DNA from: Undibacterium sp. 5I1
Lineage (GTDB): Bacteria > Pseudomonadota > Gammaproteobacteria > Burkholderiales > Burkholderiaceae_D
Assembly: GCF_034314085.1 (NCBI RefSeq)
Contig: NZ_JAVIWI010000001.1
Location: forward strand, 62,001 to 126,000
Length of the DNA stretch: 64,000 nt
Reading direction: 5' to 3'
The notes under the pieces are model-generated. The model did no database searches. It was not told the DNA's origin and worked only from the letters and a program-made list of their open reading frames with translations. Made by a program: the position numbers and the translations under genes. Of this stretch, positions 34,588-44,869 are shown piece after piece (position 1 is the first letter of the stretch; each line of letters starts with the position of its first letter).

Positions 34588-36290
34588 TGAAAAATCTGAA
34601 TCGGCTCTTGATGAAGCATCCTATGTTTCACAATTTATTCAAAAAACCGGCTAATGTTATAGAGCGTATCGTGGCAAAAATTGTGACTGAGAATGCAATG
34701 GTAAAAGTGCGAGCATATTGGTCGCCCATCGCTGGCTTGCTGCTGTTATCCGGATGTGCTGCAGGACCTGATTATGTGCGTCCGGCGACTATGCTGCCGT
34801 CGACTTATATGTCTGGCACTGCATCCGTTCCTACATCAAACGGTAGCGTTAAAAATCAACCGGATAGCGGCATAGATAAAAATCTGGAGTCACAAAAATT
34901 TATCCAAAGTGATATTCCCGCGCAGTGGTGGGAGCTATTTCAATCGCCTGCATTAAGTACCTTGGTCGAGGCAAGTCTAAAACAAAATCCGACTGTAGAA
35001 GCAGCGCAGGCCGCTTTGCGTGGCGCGATGGAAAATGTCTATGCGCAGCAAGGCGCGTGGTTCCCATCAGTTGAAGCATCGTTTTTGCCAACCCGACAGA
35101 AAATTGCCGGTACCCTCGCCAGCCCGGCTTCTTCCGGTGCCAGCTATTACAACTTGCATACGGCGCAGGTCAGCGTGTCTTATACCTTAGACGTGTTTGG
35201 TGGTAATCGCCGCCAGATCGAGTCTTTGCAGGCGCAGGCAGAGGCACAAAAATTTCAGTTAGAAGCCAGCTATTTAACGTTGACGTCTAATGTCGTGGTG
35301 GCAGCAATTCAAGAGGCTGCTTTACGCGGTCAGATCGCAGCGACCAAAGAAATCATTGCCAGTCAGACTCAGTTGATGAAGATGATTCAACGTCAGTATG
35401 CGCTGGGACAAATCGCACAGATTGATGTCGCGGCACAAGAGTCTGCGCTGGCAAATACAGAAGTGGCGTTGCCATCCTTAGAAAAACAATTAGCCCTGCA
35501 AAGAGATTTATTAAGTGCGCTTGCCGGGCGCTTGCCGGATGGGTTTGAGAGCCAACCCAAGAGCCAACCCAAGAGCGAACCCAAGGATAAATCTAATAAC
35601 GAACATACGTCCGGTCTTGCTACTACGATCTTCACGCTAGACAGCTTGCAACTGCCAGCTGAGTTACCGCTAACGCTACCCGCATCATTGGTTGAGCATA
35701 GGCCAGATGTCCGTGCCGCAGAGGAGCAATTACATGCCGCCAGTGCCGCGATTGGTGTTGCTGTTGCTAACCGTTTGCCGAATATTAGTTTGGGTGTGAA
35801 TACCTATGGCTCTGCTGCCAGTTCTATCAGTGATCTGTTTAAAGCGGGTACCGGTTTTTGGACTTTGGCAGGCAATATCACGCAACCTATTTTTGATGGC
35901 GGTACGCTAAAACATCGGCAGGGTGCAGCGCAGGCCGCGTATGATCAAGCGGCCGCGCAATACCGCGCGACTGTGATCAATGCTTTCCAAAATGTGGCAG
36001 ATGCCTTGATCGCGATACAATCAGACGCGGTTGCGCTAAAGGCTGCACAAAGGGCAGAGCGGGCTGCTGCCAAGAGTCTGGCGATTGTTCAACGGCAACT
36101 GGCATTAGGCGATATCAGTAGTGCAAATGTGTTAAGCAGCGAGCAAGCGTATCAGCAATCCCGGTTAAATTTAGTACAGGCGCAGGCAGCTCGTTTGACG
36201 GACACCGTTGCATTGTTCCAGGCCTTAGGCGGCGGTTGGTGGAACAGAAATTCTGCAACGGTGACTAAAGACATGGCAGCGTCAAAATAG
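34587..36290 (+). CDS. NodT/OprM-type outer-membrane efflux lipoprotein
   Basis: Outer-membrane channel for RND system 1. The ATG at 34587 overlaps the pump stop (TAATG), giving 567 residues. A second ATG at 34698 places a typical lipoprotein signal (MVKVRAYW, lipobox LSGC) at the very N-terminus and is the more plausible functional start. GCAAGPDYVRP follows the lipidated Cys, then two TolC-like repeats, with PDVRAAEEQLHAASAAIGVA and the C-terminal YQQSRLNLVQAQ. A 12-bp repeat (35549-35584) encodes Ser-Gln/Glu-Pro-Lys units in a loop. Confidence 0.9.
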   Translation: MKNLNRLLMKHPMFHNLFKKPANVIERIVAKIVTENAMVKVRAYWSPIAGLLLLSGCAAGPDYVRPATMLPSTYMSGTASVPTSNGSVKNQPDSGIDKNLESQKFIQSDIPAQWWELFQSPALSTLVEASLKQNPTVEAAQAALRGAMENVYAQQGAWFPSVEASFLPTRQKIAGTLASPASSGASYYNLHTAQVSVSYTLDVFGGNRRQIESLQAQAEAQKFQLEASYLTLTSNVVVAAIQEAALRGQIAATKEIIASQTQLMKMIQRQYALGQIAQIDVAAQESALANTEVALPSLEKQLALQRDLLSALAGRLPDGFESQPKSQPKSEPKDKSNNEHTSGLATTIFTLDSLQLPAELPLTLPASLVEHRPDVRAAEEQLHAASAAIGVAVANRLPNISLGVNTYGSAASSISDLFKAGTGFWTLAGNITQPIFDGGTLKHRQGAAQAAYDQAAAQYRATVINAFQNVADALIAIQSDAVALKAAQRAERAAAKSLAIVQRQLALGDISSANVLSSEQAYQQSRLNLVQAQAARLTDTVALFQALGGGWWNRNSATVTKDMAASK

Positions 36291-36377
36291 CGAGGCGCGG
36301 ATAGCCAGGCCAACATAGCATTACCAATACGCTGCCTTCGGTAACAAAATAAGCAAACAAAAAGAGAATGAGACGAT

Positions 36378-36752
36378 ATGGAAATTCTGCGTTTTGAAAT
36401 GGGATCACGTTTTAGCGAGATGACCGTAGTCGATCTTGGTACTGCTAAATTAATTTATATCGCAGGACAAGTTGCTGAGCATACTTCCTTAGATGTGATG
36501 GGACAGACTCGCGAGATTTTGCATTTTATCGATCGTCTGCTGGCCAAAGTAGGCGCTGATAAAACGAATATTGTTTCCGCCAGAATTTATCTGGCATCAG
36601 TGGGCGACTATGCCGCGATGAATGATGCCTGGGACACATGGGTAGCGCCGGGCCACGCTCCGGCACGCTCGACCACAGGCGCAAAATTGATTCATCCTGA
36701 TTACAAAGTAGAGATCGAAATGACGGCGGCTGTTCAAAGCGTTGCTACTTAG
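36378..36752 (+). CDS. RidA/YjgF family protein
   Basis: 124 residues. RidA proteins hydrolyse reactive enamine/imine intermediates. Visible family segments: IYIAGQVAEHTSLDVMGQTREIL, NIVSARIYLASVGDYAAMNDAWDTW and PARSTTGAKLIHPDYKVEIEMTAAV. The last should contain the conserved Arg of the active site (ARST). An AGAGAATGAGA run precedes the ATG. It lies 88 bp after the channel gene and may be read with it, but a role in efflux is not implied. Archetypal or subgroup status is not resolved. Confidence 0.88.
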   Translation: MEILRFEMGSRFSEMTVVDLGTAKLIYIAGQVAEHTSLDVMGQTREILHFIDRLLAKVGADKTNIVSARIYLASVGDYAAMNDAWDTWVAPGHAPARSTTGAKLIHPDYKVEIEMTAAVQSVAT

Positions 36753-36844
36753 ATCATTCCTGCTCAGATTATGTAAACAGCGTACAGCCGATGTGACTTT
36801 GTCAGAGATCACCAACTACTTCGCCAATCCGTTTTGATGCTTGC

Positions 36845-37240
36845 TTAATGAGCAGACAAGACCTTAACGATATGGGCAAACTTCCCTTTCTCGCAATTCT
36901 CTGGCACTACTTCGACTTCATCATCCAATTTTAAGCTCATGGATTCCGGCACTTCAGCAATGGTATTCAAGCCACGACGTGCATGCTGGTAATGTATTTT
37001 GGCGAAATGCTTATTGTCGCGCTCTGAGTCCGTGAGTTTTTCCAGACACTCAGGCAAGTTTTTCCGATCAGACTTCGCATCGTAGAGATTGCTTACCCAG
37101 CCATGCTTAAGATTGTCTTTGGCCGCTGGTTCCAGATCAGCTTCATGGCTAAAGGCATTTGGTGTACTGATTGCCAGCGCAGCACAGATACTCAGCAGGC
37201 AGATCATCAATCTTGGTATGGTGATTTCTTTCTTGGACAT
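36845..37240 (-). CDS. Small exported protein of unknown function
   Basis: 131 residues. Signal peptide at 1-31 (hydrophobic LMICLLSICAALAIS, cleavage near AFS-HEA), then a charged ~100-residue mature domain with two Cys (PEC and ENC) that may form a disulfide. No family recognised. It lies between the two RND systems, 188 bp before the second pump on the same strand, separated from it by a family 1 repeat. A periplasmic role is inferred from the signal peptide; a metal role only from location. Confidence 0.6.
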   Translation of the reverse strand: MSKKEITIPRLMICLLSICAALAISTPNAFSHEADLEPAAKDNLKHGWVSNLYDAKSDRKNLPECLEKLTDSERDNKHFAKIHYQHARRGLNTIAEVPESMSLKLDDEVEVVPENCEKGKFAHIVKVLSAH

Positions 37241-37307
37241 CGTATTCTCCTAAGTCAATAAATTGACGGTTAAGTCACTTTTTGGTCAGATTTTGGCTGA
37301 TCAATTT

Positions 37308-37392
37308 AATATACTCCCCATAAGTTTCTATAAAAACCCTATATTGACCAGATAATGTATGGACAATTAAAATATACCTATGGGGAGTATTA
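37308..37392. repeat. Dispersed palindromic repeat family 1, best-preserved arms
   Basis: Outer arms AATATACTCCCCATA and TATGGGGAGTATTAATT are near-perfect complements. Core GACCA-N9-TGGAC ends at 37364, then AATTAAAATATACC. It separates the small exported protein from the RND pump. Confidence 0.8.
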
Positions 37393-37427
37393 ATTAATTC
37401 ATCGATCATCATTACTTTCCTTTACTC

Positions 37428-40400
37428 CTATTCTTCCTTCGCTTTATCCTTAAATAAGCGGTAGCTCAACGGCAGTAACAGCAGAGTGAAAAAAGTTGCT
37501 GAGACAATGCCGCCCACAATCACGACCGCGAACGGGCGTTGGGTTTCTGAGCCGATTCCGTGCGATAACGCGGCTGGCAATAAACCTAAACCTGCCATCA
37601 ATGCAGTCATCAATATCGGTCTGAGCCGGCTTACCGCGCCTTCAATTGCGCTAGAAAAATCAGCACGGCTGGTTTTCTCAAATTCTAATATTTGCTCAAG
37701 CATGATCACACCGTTCTGCACAGAGATGCCCGCTACTGCGATGAATCCTACTGCAGCAGAAACAGAGAAGTGCAAACCCGCCAGTGCTAAACCAGCGATT
37801 CCGCCTATCATCGTAAAAGGTACCATCATCAAGATAAGCATTGCCATACGGATGGAGCGAAAGGCCCAGAACAGTAATGCAAAGATTAGGAAAATCGTTA
37901 TTGGTACAATGATTTCTAAGCGCTTGACTGCACGTTGCTGGTTCTCAAACTGACCACCCCAGACGATGTAATAACCGGTCGGTAAATTGACTTGTTCAGC
38001 AACTTTTTGCTGCGCTTCTGCTACAAAACTGCCTTGATCCCGTCCTAACAAATTCGCTTTGACCGAGGCATTGCGGCCACCAGCTTCGCGGCTGATACGT
38101 GCCGCACCCTGCCGCACCTCAATGCGCGCAAGATCAGCCAGATCAATCGTGCCTGCACCGTTAGGTAAGTTGATTTGCAGACTACCAATGCCATCTATCG
38201 ATTCTCTGTAGGCAGCTTTTAATCGGATGGTGATGTCAAAGCGTTTGTCGTCTTCATAAAACGTACTGACGGGTGTGTCGGCTAAGGCGGTCTGTATCGT
38301 ATTATTGACATCCGACACGTTGATACCTAAGCGTGCAATTTTTTCTCTGTCAATCACAATATTGAGTTGTGTTTGACCACCGCTTTTGATCGCATCTACA
38401 TCGCTTGCGCCACGAATGCCTTTGAGTATTCCAGAAATCTGCTCACTCTTTTGTGTCAGGATATCCAAGTCTGGACCAAAAATTTTGACCGCGATTTCAC
38501 CTTTGACGCCCGATAGAGCTTCTTCCACATTATCTTGTATCACTTGGGAAAAATTAGTCGGCACGCCTGGTAGTGTCCCGATCTTGGCGGTCATGCTTTC
38601 GATCAGACTTTCTTTATCGGCGAACTTCCATTGATCATGTGGTTTTAGATCAACCAGTATTTCCATACTGTTAGGACCTTTCGGATCAGTGCCATCATCT
38701 GGGCGGCCGACTTGGGATACCACGGTGCTGACTTCGGGATAACTCAGCAAAATAGCTCTGACCTGACGCTCTACTTCACGCGTTTTCTCTAGTGCAGTGG
38801 AGGGCGGTAAGCTGACGGTCAACCAGATATTTCCTTCATCCAGCTTAGGCAAAAATTCACTACCAAGCCGGGGCGCCAGTAACAAAGTGATCGCAAGTAC
38901 GATGCAAGATACGATCATGACTGTGCGTTTTTGTCCATCAGCTTTGTAGAGTAGCTTGCGGTACCAGTCCTGTATGGCTTGCATCCAGTTGCTATGCTTT
39001 TCTGCCAGGCTATGACGCTTCATCGTCAGCGCCAGTAAGGTCGGGATCAGGGTCATGGTTAAAATCAAGGCACCCAACATTGCAAAGCTTAACGTTAAGG
39101 CGACAGGTGAGAAGATTTTTCCTTCAACCCGCTGGAAAGTAAAAATTGGAATAAACGCCAGAATGATGATGGCTTTGGCAAACAGAATAGGGTGTCCCAT
39201 TTCAACCACGGTTTTTTTCAGTACCTGTTTGCGCCAGAGGAAGAGATTACTCTGATGTTCTAAATCATGGTGTTTCAGGGCCAGCCTCACCATTAATGCT
39301 TCGACCAGCACGACCGCACTATCGATGATGATCCCAAAGTCTACTGCCCCCAAAGAAATCAGGTTGGCAGGAATCCCTTTTAGATCGAGCATGATAAAAG
39401 CGCATAGTAGGGATAGCGGTATCACCGTTACCACGATTAACGCAGCGCGCCAATTGCGTAAAAACAGGATCAATATCGTCATCACTAATACCGCACCGAC
39501 GACTAAGTTTTCAAATACTGTTTTGACCGTATGGTTGAGTAGCTCGGTACGATCATAGATCTGATGCAGACGTACACCTTTTGGCAACTTGGTATTGACG
39601 ACTTCAATTTTTTTCTTCAGATCAGTAATGATCTTGGCCGCGTTACCGCCTTTGACCATTTGCACGATGCCAAGAACATAGCTGTCACCTTGGTTATAAG
39701 AGATGTTGCCAGAGCGTGGGCGGCTACCAATTTCTACATCGGCTACATCCGAGAGTAATACTGTCTTGCCGTTTTTTGCATTGACAATGACGCGACCAAT
39801 ATCTTCTTTATTGTTGAATAAGCCGACTCCGCGGACGATCAGCGTTTCGTCACCACGACGAATAGCGCCGCCACCAACGTTAACATTATTATTTGCCAGT
39901 GCTTGATTGACTTGGTCTAGAGTGATGCCATAACGTCGTAAGGCATTAGGATCTACCTGGACTTGGTATTCTTTTACAGTGCCACCAAAACTGACGACAT
40001 CTGCAACACCTGAGACGATTCTTAATTCAGGCCTGACGACCCAATCTTGTAAAGTGCGGATGTCGTTTTCTGACATGCCTGCCGGTGCATCAATCACATA
40101 ACGATAGATTTCACCAACCGAGGTCGTTAACGGTGCAATGCTGGACTGAATGCCATTCGGTAGTGTTACGCCTTGTAATTTTTCCAGTACTTGCTGGCGC
40201 GCAAAGTAGTCGTCCGTACCGTCATTAAAGGTAATGGTAACAACCGACAGACCGATAATCGATACCGAGCGTACTTGAGTCTGGCCTGGCACACCACTCA
40301 TCTCGCGCTCTATCGGTAAGGTGATGGCTCGCTCAACTTCTTCCGCCGCTTGTCCCGGGAATTGAGTGACAATTTGTACTTGTACATCCTGCACATCGGG

Positions 40401-40517
40401 GAAGGCTTCAATCGGTAAGTTGCCTAGTGCGCGATAGCCAAATACAACTAGCGCTACTGTCAGTACTAATACAAATACGCGCTGAGTCAGAACAAAATCA
40501 ACAAACTTATTGAGCAT
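37428..40517 (-). CDS. czcA: Heavy-metal RND efflux pump (CzcA family), system 2
   Basis: About 1029 residues. The start at 40517 (MLNKFVDFVLTQRV) is supported by GAGGTGG 8 nt upstream; an ATG at 40535 adds six residues. Family segments: FPDVQDVQVQIVTQFPG, LPIEREMSGVPGQ, helix-4 DFGIIIDSAVVLVE with the D-D-E relay, SEFLPKLDEGNIW, and the late GISVQNGVIM. Third gene of a czcCBA-ordered operon, overlapping the adaptor gene by 11 bp. Best match by motifs is the divalent-cation (Co/Zn/Cd or Ni) branch; the exact metal is uncertain. It converges on system 1. Confidence 0.92.
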   Translation of the reverse strand: MLNKFVDFVLTQRVFVLVLTVALVVFGYRALGNLPIEAFPDVQDVQVQIVTQFPGQAAEEVERAITLPIEREMSGVPGQTQVRSVSIIGLSVVTITFNDGTDDYFARQQVLEKLQGVTLPNGIQSSIAPLTTSVGEIYRYVIDAPAGMSENDIRTLQDWVVRPELRIVSGVADVVSFGGTVKEYQVQVDPNALRRYGITLDQVNQALANNNVNVGGGAIRRGDETLIVRGVGLFNNKEDIGRVIVNAKNGKTVLLSDVADVEIGSRPRSGNISYNQGDSYVLGIVQMVKGGNAAKIITDLKKKIEVVNTKLPKGVRLHQIYDRTELLNHTVKTVFENLVVGAVLVMTILILFLRNWRAALIVVTVIPLSLLCAFIMLDLKGIPANLISLGAVDFGIIIDSAVVLVEALMVRLALKHHDLEHQSNLFLWRKQVLKKTVVEMGHPILFAKAIIILAFIPIFTFQRVEGKIFSPVALTLSFAMLGALILTMTLIPTLLALTMKRHSLAEKHSNWMQAIQDWYRKLLYKADGQKRTVMIVSCIVLAITLLLAPRLGSEFLPKLDEGNIWLTVSLPPSTALEKTREVERQVRAILLSYPEVSTVVSQVGRPDDGTDPKGPNSMEILVDLKPHDQWKFADKESLIESMTAKIGTLPGVPTNFSQVIQDNVEEALSGVKGEIAVKIFGPDLDILTQKSEQISGILKGIRGASDVDAIKSGGQTQLNIVIDREKIARLGINVSDVNNTIQTALADTPVSTFYEDDKRFDITIRLKAAYRESIDGIGSLQINLPNGAGTIDLADLARIEVRQGAARISREAGGRNASVKANLLGRDQGSFVAEAQQKVAEQVNLPTGYYIVWGGQFENQQRAVKRLEIIVPITIFLIFALLFWAFRSIRMAMLILMMVPFTMIGGIAGLALAGLHFSVSAAVGFIAVAGISVQNGVIMLEQILEFEKTSRADFSSAIEGAVSRLRPILMTALMAGLGLLPAALSHGIGSETQRPFAVVIVGGIVSATFFTLLLLPLSYRLFKDKAKEE

Positions 40518-41691
40518 GAGAAGCCACCTCAGCATTGAGTAACAAGCTGCCTTCAGTGACTATCCGTTGACCCGCATTTAAGCCGCTATCGACATAGCTA
40601 TTTTTCTGGCCACGTCGAACAACGTTGACACGCTGTTTTTGGAATTCACCTTCTTTTTTCTCAACAAAGACATAGCTATAAAGCCCCTCCGCGATCAGGC
40701 TTGTATTCGGCACCTTGATGGCTTTTTTGTCGCTGTCACTGAGAAAAGAAATTCGGGCGAACATCTCAGGACGTAGTTTTTGATCGTGATTAGATAATAC
40801 GCCGCGCACTTGTATGCGTCTGGTGTTCGGGTCCAATGCTAAGCCGACCCGATCTACTGTGGCGTCGAACAATTGATCTGGATAGGCATCAAATGACATT
40901 GCCATTTTTTGGCCTGGATGAATGCTGGCGATGTAACGTTCAGGTACATCAATCAAGACCCACAGTTTGCTTAAATCACTAATCACGAATAATGAATTTG
41001 GTGCATCAGGACGCACCTCCATACCGGGATTGATTTGTTTGTCTGCAACCAGGCCAGCGATCGGCGCTTTTAATGAGAACTTGCCGTTTTCGTTACCGAC
41101 TGCGTTCAGGTTGCGCATATGCAGGCTGCACCGCTTAGTTTCTGCTACGGCTTGTAAAAAATCGGCTTCGGCGGATTCAAAATCTTTGCGCGCAATGACT
41201 TCGTGCTCGAACAGATTTTTTGCCCGGTCAAAGGCTAATTTCTTACGTTGCTCATCCGCTTTTGCTTTAGCCCAGTCGGCATCTGCAGTGGCTAAATCTG
41301 GTGAGTCCAGTTCAGCCAGTGATTGGTTCTTTGCTACTTTGTCACCTGCTTCAACATGCGATGACAATACGCGTCCAAGAACGGGGGAGCTTACTCGTGC
41401 GGTGACGTTTTCGTCGTAGGCTATTTTGCCATTCATCGCCTCCGCGATTGGAATACTAACTTCGCTGACGGCGGCCACTTTGATTGAAGACAGTTGAGGT
41501 GCATTGTGGGGGTAACTAATTTTCCCTGTATCGGGCTTTACATCTGACTTCGATCCAGCTGATAAAGTAGCTGGCGAATCAGTTTTTTTCTCTGTTGCTT
41601 TAACGGAGGTAACGATATAGCTGGTGGCACAAACTACGATGACGGTTACTACAATACCAAAACCCAAATTAATTATTTTATTGCGCTTCAT
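40507..41691 (-). CDS. czcB: RND efflux periplasmic adaptor (CzcB family)
   Basis: 394 residues. N-terminal membrane anchor (about 9-28), lipoyl half VSSHVEAGDKVAKNQSLAELD, helical hairpin, second half FSLKAPIAGLVADKQINPG, and beta-barrel with ELWV-type strands (DLSKLWVLIDVPERY). No His-rich N-terminal metal domain of the classical CzcB type is visible. It overlaps the upstream channel gene by 4 bp and the pump by 11 bp, so the three genes are tightly coupled. Confidence 0.9.
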   Translation of the reverse strand: MKRNKIINLGFGIVVTVIVVCATSYIVTSVKATEKKTDSPATLSAGSKSDVKPDTGKISYPHNAPQLSSIKVAAVSEVSIPIAEAMNGKIAYDENVTARVSSPVLGRVLSSHVEAGDKVAKNQSLAELDSPDLATADADWAKAKADEQRKKLAFDRAKNLFEHEVIARKDFESAEADFLQAVAETKRCSLHMRNLNAVGNENGKFSLKAPIAGLVADKQINPGMEVRPDAPNSLFVISDLSKLWVLIDVPERYIASIHPGQKMAMSFDAYPDQLFDATVDRVGLALDPNTRRIQVRGVLSNHDQKLRPEMFARISFLSDSDKKAIKVPNTSLIAEGLYSYVFVEKKEGEFQKQRVNVVRRGQKNSYVDSGLNAGQRIVTEGSLLLNAEVASHAQ

Positions 41692-43073
41692 TTCTTTTCT
41701 TCTTCCTCTATGCTGATACGCAGGGCAGCCTGCACCTTGGCAAAATCGGCTTGGGCATTAATCGCATCCATCTCAATTGCACGATAAGTTCGCCTTGCAT
41801 CAAGCACATCCATCACACCAAGCGCACCATTTTTAAATGCGAATTCTGCCGCCTCGGCAGAACTGCGGGCAGCGCTCAATAACTCGCCTTGGAAACGTGC
41901 ATTCATCTCCTTCGATGCCTGAGCAGATTCGATTAACAGTACCAGCTCATTACGCGCTGCTTCTTTAGTTTTCTCTAAACTCTCATTGGCGGCATCTACT
42001 GCGCTCTCTGCTGCGCGTATTTCGCCCTGAAATTCATAGCGCGTAAACAAGGGAATCTGTACGCCAAAACCGACACTGTTACCCGAGCCTTGAGGATTAC
42101 TGGCGCTTACCGGGTAATGTTCAAATTGAACGCCGACGGAGATGTCTCTGGTTCTTGCTGCCAGCGCCAGCTTACGTGCAGCCAGTGCCGCATCTAGCCG
42201 GGCTTTTGCTGCTAATACATCAGGGCGCTTTTGTATGACCAAGTCCAGCGTATCTTGAGCATCCGGGAGTATTTGCGCTGGCCAATCGTCAATTGCATGC
42301 ACGCTGGTAGCAGGTGCTGTCAGGCTTAATAAAGAAATCAGGTTCGTTTGTGCGTGCAACAGATCGGACGCCGCTTGTCGTGCGTCGTTGTCGGCTCGCA
42401 AAGCATCTACCCGGATTCTGGCAGCGTCTGCTCCTGCGATATCACCAGCTTTCTTTCTCTTATCGGCAGCGGCTTGTGTGATAGTGAACAAGTCTCTGGT
42501 CTCGTTGGCAACGCGTAGTTTATGTTGTGCTGCTATCAGATCAAAATACGCTGCGCTGACGATTTTCCTGGTTTGTCTGCGCACATCATGCCAGTCTTGG
42601 CGTGCTGCAGTCTCCAGATAGCTGGCATTCTCAATCCGTAAATCTCGTTTGCCGCCGCGCTCTATCAATTGATCTACTCTGATCGTACTATCGACAGTTT
42701 TATCTTTAGGTTTTCCTGCGCCGATTCCCAGTTTGGGATTAATACCAGCGGTTTGCAGCGTCAGCAAGGGATTAGGCGGCGCAGCAGCTATCGTTTTCAT
42801 CGCGTTGGCAGTATCAATCGCAATATTGCCAAGCTTGAGATCGCGGTTGTGCTGCAACGCATATTCCAGCGCTTGCTGCAAAGTCAATCGGGGCAGTGAC
42901 GATACGATCTCCTGCTCATCATGCGCTCCAGAGTTACGACTATTTTGGACGGAGGAGGTAGTGGCGCTATCGATTAAATTTGCGTGTGCTGTGATTGGTG
43001 CTAGCAGACTGATCGTAGCAAGCCCGATTAAAAAGACGGCAGATTGGGCTTGCCATGAGTTTGACGAAATCAT
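41688..43073 (-). CDS. czcC: TolC-type outer-membrane channel (CzcC family)
   Basis: About 461 residues, first gene of the second RND operon. Start at ATG 43073 with GAGAAA upstream; the frame extends to a TTG at 43091. Signal peptide ending near THA-NLID. Two TolC-like repeats, with LTLQQALEYALQHNRDLK in the first and KRPDVLAAKARLDAALAARKLA opening the second, as in CzcC. No lipobox, so probably a non-lipidated channel, unlike the NodT protein of system 1. Confidence 0.9.
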   Translation of the reverse strand: MISSNSWQAQSAVFLIGLATISLLAPITAHANLIDSATTSSVQNSRNSGAHDEQEIVSSLPRLTLQQALEYALQHNRDLKLGNIAIDTANAMKTIAAAPPNPLLTLQTAGINPKLGIGAGKPKDKTVDSTIRVDQLIERGGKRDLRIENASYLETAARQDWHDVRRQTRKIVSAAYFDLIAAQHKLRVANETRDLFTITQAAADKRKKAGDIAGADAARIRVDALRADNDARQAASDLLHAQTNLISLLSLTAPATSVHAIDDWPAQILPDAQDTLDLVIQKRPDVLAAKARLDAALAARKLALAARTRDISVGVQFEHYPVSASNPQGSGNSVGFGVQIPLFTRYEFQGEIRAAESAVDAANESLEKTKEAARNELVLLIESAQASKEMNARFQGELLSAARSSAEAAEFAFKNGALGVMDVLDARRTYRAIEMDAINAQADFAKVQAALRISIEEEEKK

Positions 43074-43652
43074 TACGGTTTCTCTATACAAAAAGGTAGA
43101 GATGAAAAAGCATTTTTTTGCTTTTAAAAAAATATTGGAGCTAATTTGACGTCTGTTTTAACGCCATTATTAGTCTCTGTTTTAATGTCAGTTGTACTAC
43201 GTGTATGAAGCGATTTCCTTCCGGTTTATTTGTATTTTTTTTGTCGTTATGAAAGCAAACATTATACTCAACTTCGCTAAGATGAAAGACATGAATCAGT
43301 CACTTTCGCCAGATATGGCCCAACAAAAATGTTTCCAAATGTTTCAATTTTTTTGTCCGGCTTACGAATAAATATTTTCGTAACAGGTGTTGGTAGTTGT
43401 TGATCTGCTTTGATGATGACAAAACAATGAGTTTGTCATCTGCTATTGACATAGCTAAATCAGCTTCTAGTGATTTAGAATTTGAGAAAGATTTTTAGTC
43501 TTTGAGTGAGGTGAATAATCAAATATTTTTGTGCCGGGTCAGAGGTTTATTTCACATTGATTGTTGACGATTTTCGTTTGCAAAAATAATGGATTTTTAG
43601 TGACCTTGATTCAATCAAATATGCCAAGCGCAAAAAATCAGTCAATAAAAAA
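43074..43652. other. AT-rich intergenic region upstream of czcC
   Basis: About 580 bp with no supported gene. It must hold the czcCBA promoter, but I could not assign a convincing one and see no clear operator palindrome. No two-component or MerR gene for this operon is in the window. Confidence 0.5.
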
Positions 43653-43689
43653 GCGCCGGTGATTGTTTGTATTAAACAATCACCGGCGC
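43653..43689. terminator. Strong bidirectional terminator
   Basis: Perfect 16-bp stem GCGCCGGTGATTGTTT/AAACAATCACCGGCGC, 5-nt loop, flanked by an A-run on the left and a T-run on the right, so it can work on both strands. It ends the lipoprotein gene transcript (minus strand). Confidence 0.9.
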
Positions 43690-43734
43690 TTTTTTACTTT
43701 TATTTCACATAGCTAATGCATTTTAATGTGCGCT

Positions 43735-44487
43735 TTATTTCATCATCTGACATTGGCGTAATTCACAACGCGCCATAAACGTGCCGCCGCCTTCACAGCT
43801 CATACGATAAATTTCTATTGGACCAGGTGGCGTCAGCAAGCCCGCTCCTTGCCCTCCATTGCAGTTATTTTGTTTCGCTAGTTTCTCTACCGTCACCGAT
43901 GAACTTCCAGGACGGAATTCTACTTTTTGCAGCGACGCAGTTCCATTGCCATCCATTATTTGACTAGAAGCCCTGTTGCTGGATGACGCGAACTTTGTGC
44001 TGTAGGCACCGGATATAGTGATTAATTCAGAACCATTGACCCCAGCTTGACCCGTTGTTGCATCGACCAATTGCAATTTGCTGCCCGCCGATATAAACCC
44101 TAATTTGACTTCTTGCCAGACAAAATAATTTTTCCCGGCTTCAGTCATAATACTTAAAACTGATTCGTTTTCTGCTTTTGATGCCAACTTGTGTTGACCA
44201 GGATTAACGCTGACTAACACGTAACTTTTTGACGTAGTCTGGCCGATTTCTTTTCCGTCGAGTTCTACCGGCATTTTGCTGACGGCACCAAAGAGCTCAT
44301 TGCGATAAATGTAGATATTGGCTTGGCTTGGATTAGTTTTAAAGGTTTTAGCTCGTACATCCTGCTCTTGGCTGGCCATTTGTACCGATGCACAACCAGT
44401 TAACAGGCCGGAGGCCAAGCTAGATAGCGCTATTACGCTGAGTGTAAGTAATCTGAGTGATCTGAAAGTGCCGAGCAAACGTTTCAT
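43735..44487 (-). CDS. DUF2846-like lipoprotein
   Basis: 250 residues from ATG 44487, chosen for AGGAAA six nt upstream. Lipoprotein signal (MKRLLGTFRSLRLLTLSVIA) with lipobox LTGC near residue 33, so membrane-anchored in the periplasm. The next ~120 residues (NIYIYRNELFGAVSKMPVELDGKEIGQT, then VNPGQHKLAS) match the beta-sandwich seen in DUF2846 proteins. The C-terminal part has four Cys and may be disulfide-bonded. Function unknown. Terminator at 43653 follows it. Confidence 0.75.
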   Translation of the reverse strand: MKRLLGTFRSLRLLTLSVIALSSLASGLLTGCASVQMASQEQDVRAKTFKTNPSQANIYIYRNELFGAVSKMPVELDGKEIGQTTSKSYVLVSVNPGQHKLASKAENESVLSIMTEAGKNYFVWQEVKLGFISAGSKLQLVDATTGQAGVNGSELITISGAYSTKFASSSNRASSQIMDGNGTASLQKVEFRPGSSSVTVEKLAKQNNCNGGQGAGLLTPPGPIEIYRMSCEGGGTFMARCELRQCQMMK

Positions 44488-44869
44488 GTTTTTCCTGTTG
44501 ATAAAAATAGCGCTCCTATTTAAGCAAATTCTTGCTGACATGAAAAGCTAAATGTTACAAATGGAGAAATGCTTGCACGACGCTTTGGTGTCGCCGCCAC
44601 AAAGTTGGCGTTTAGTTTCTGCTTAATTACATTTAAATTTGAATTAGCTTGCATCTGTAGAAAAAAATTATTAGGGGATATGCTTTTGATTTTTACGGAT
44701 AAATATTTAATGTTTCGTTTGAGACACAAAATTTCACGAATTTCGCCAACTTTTTTTGTAAATTCACCTACACTAAAGTTGTAGGGTGCATAAAAGCAAA
44801 GTGTCGGAACTCTAGTTAGCTTGCTTTGTCTATCAGCTTATCGGTCTATCGCTATCAAAGGAGATCACT

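Noticed and set aside
44569..44784. 71-codon plus-strand frame upstream of the PrkA gene
   Set aside because: No ribosome-binding site, AT-driven composition, and it lies in the likely promoter region.
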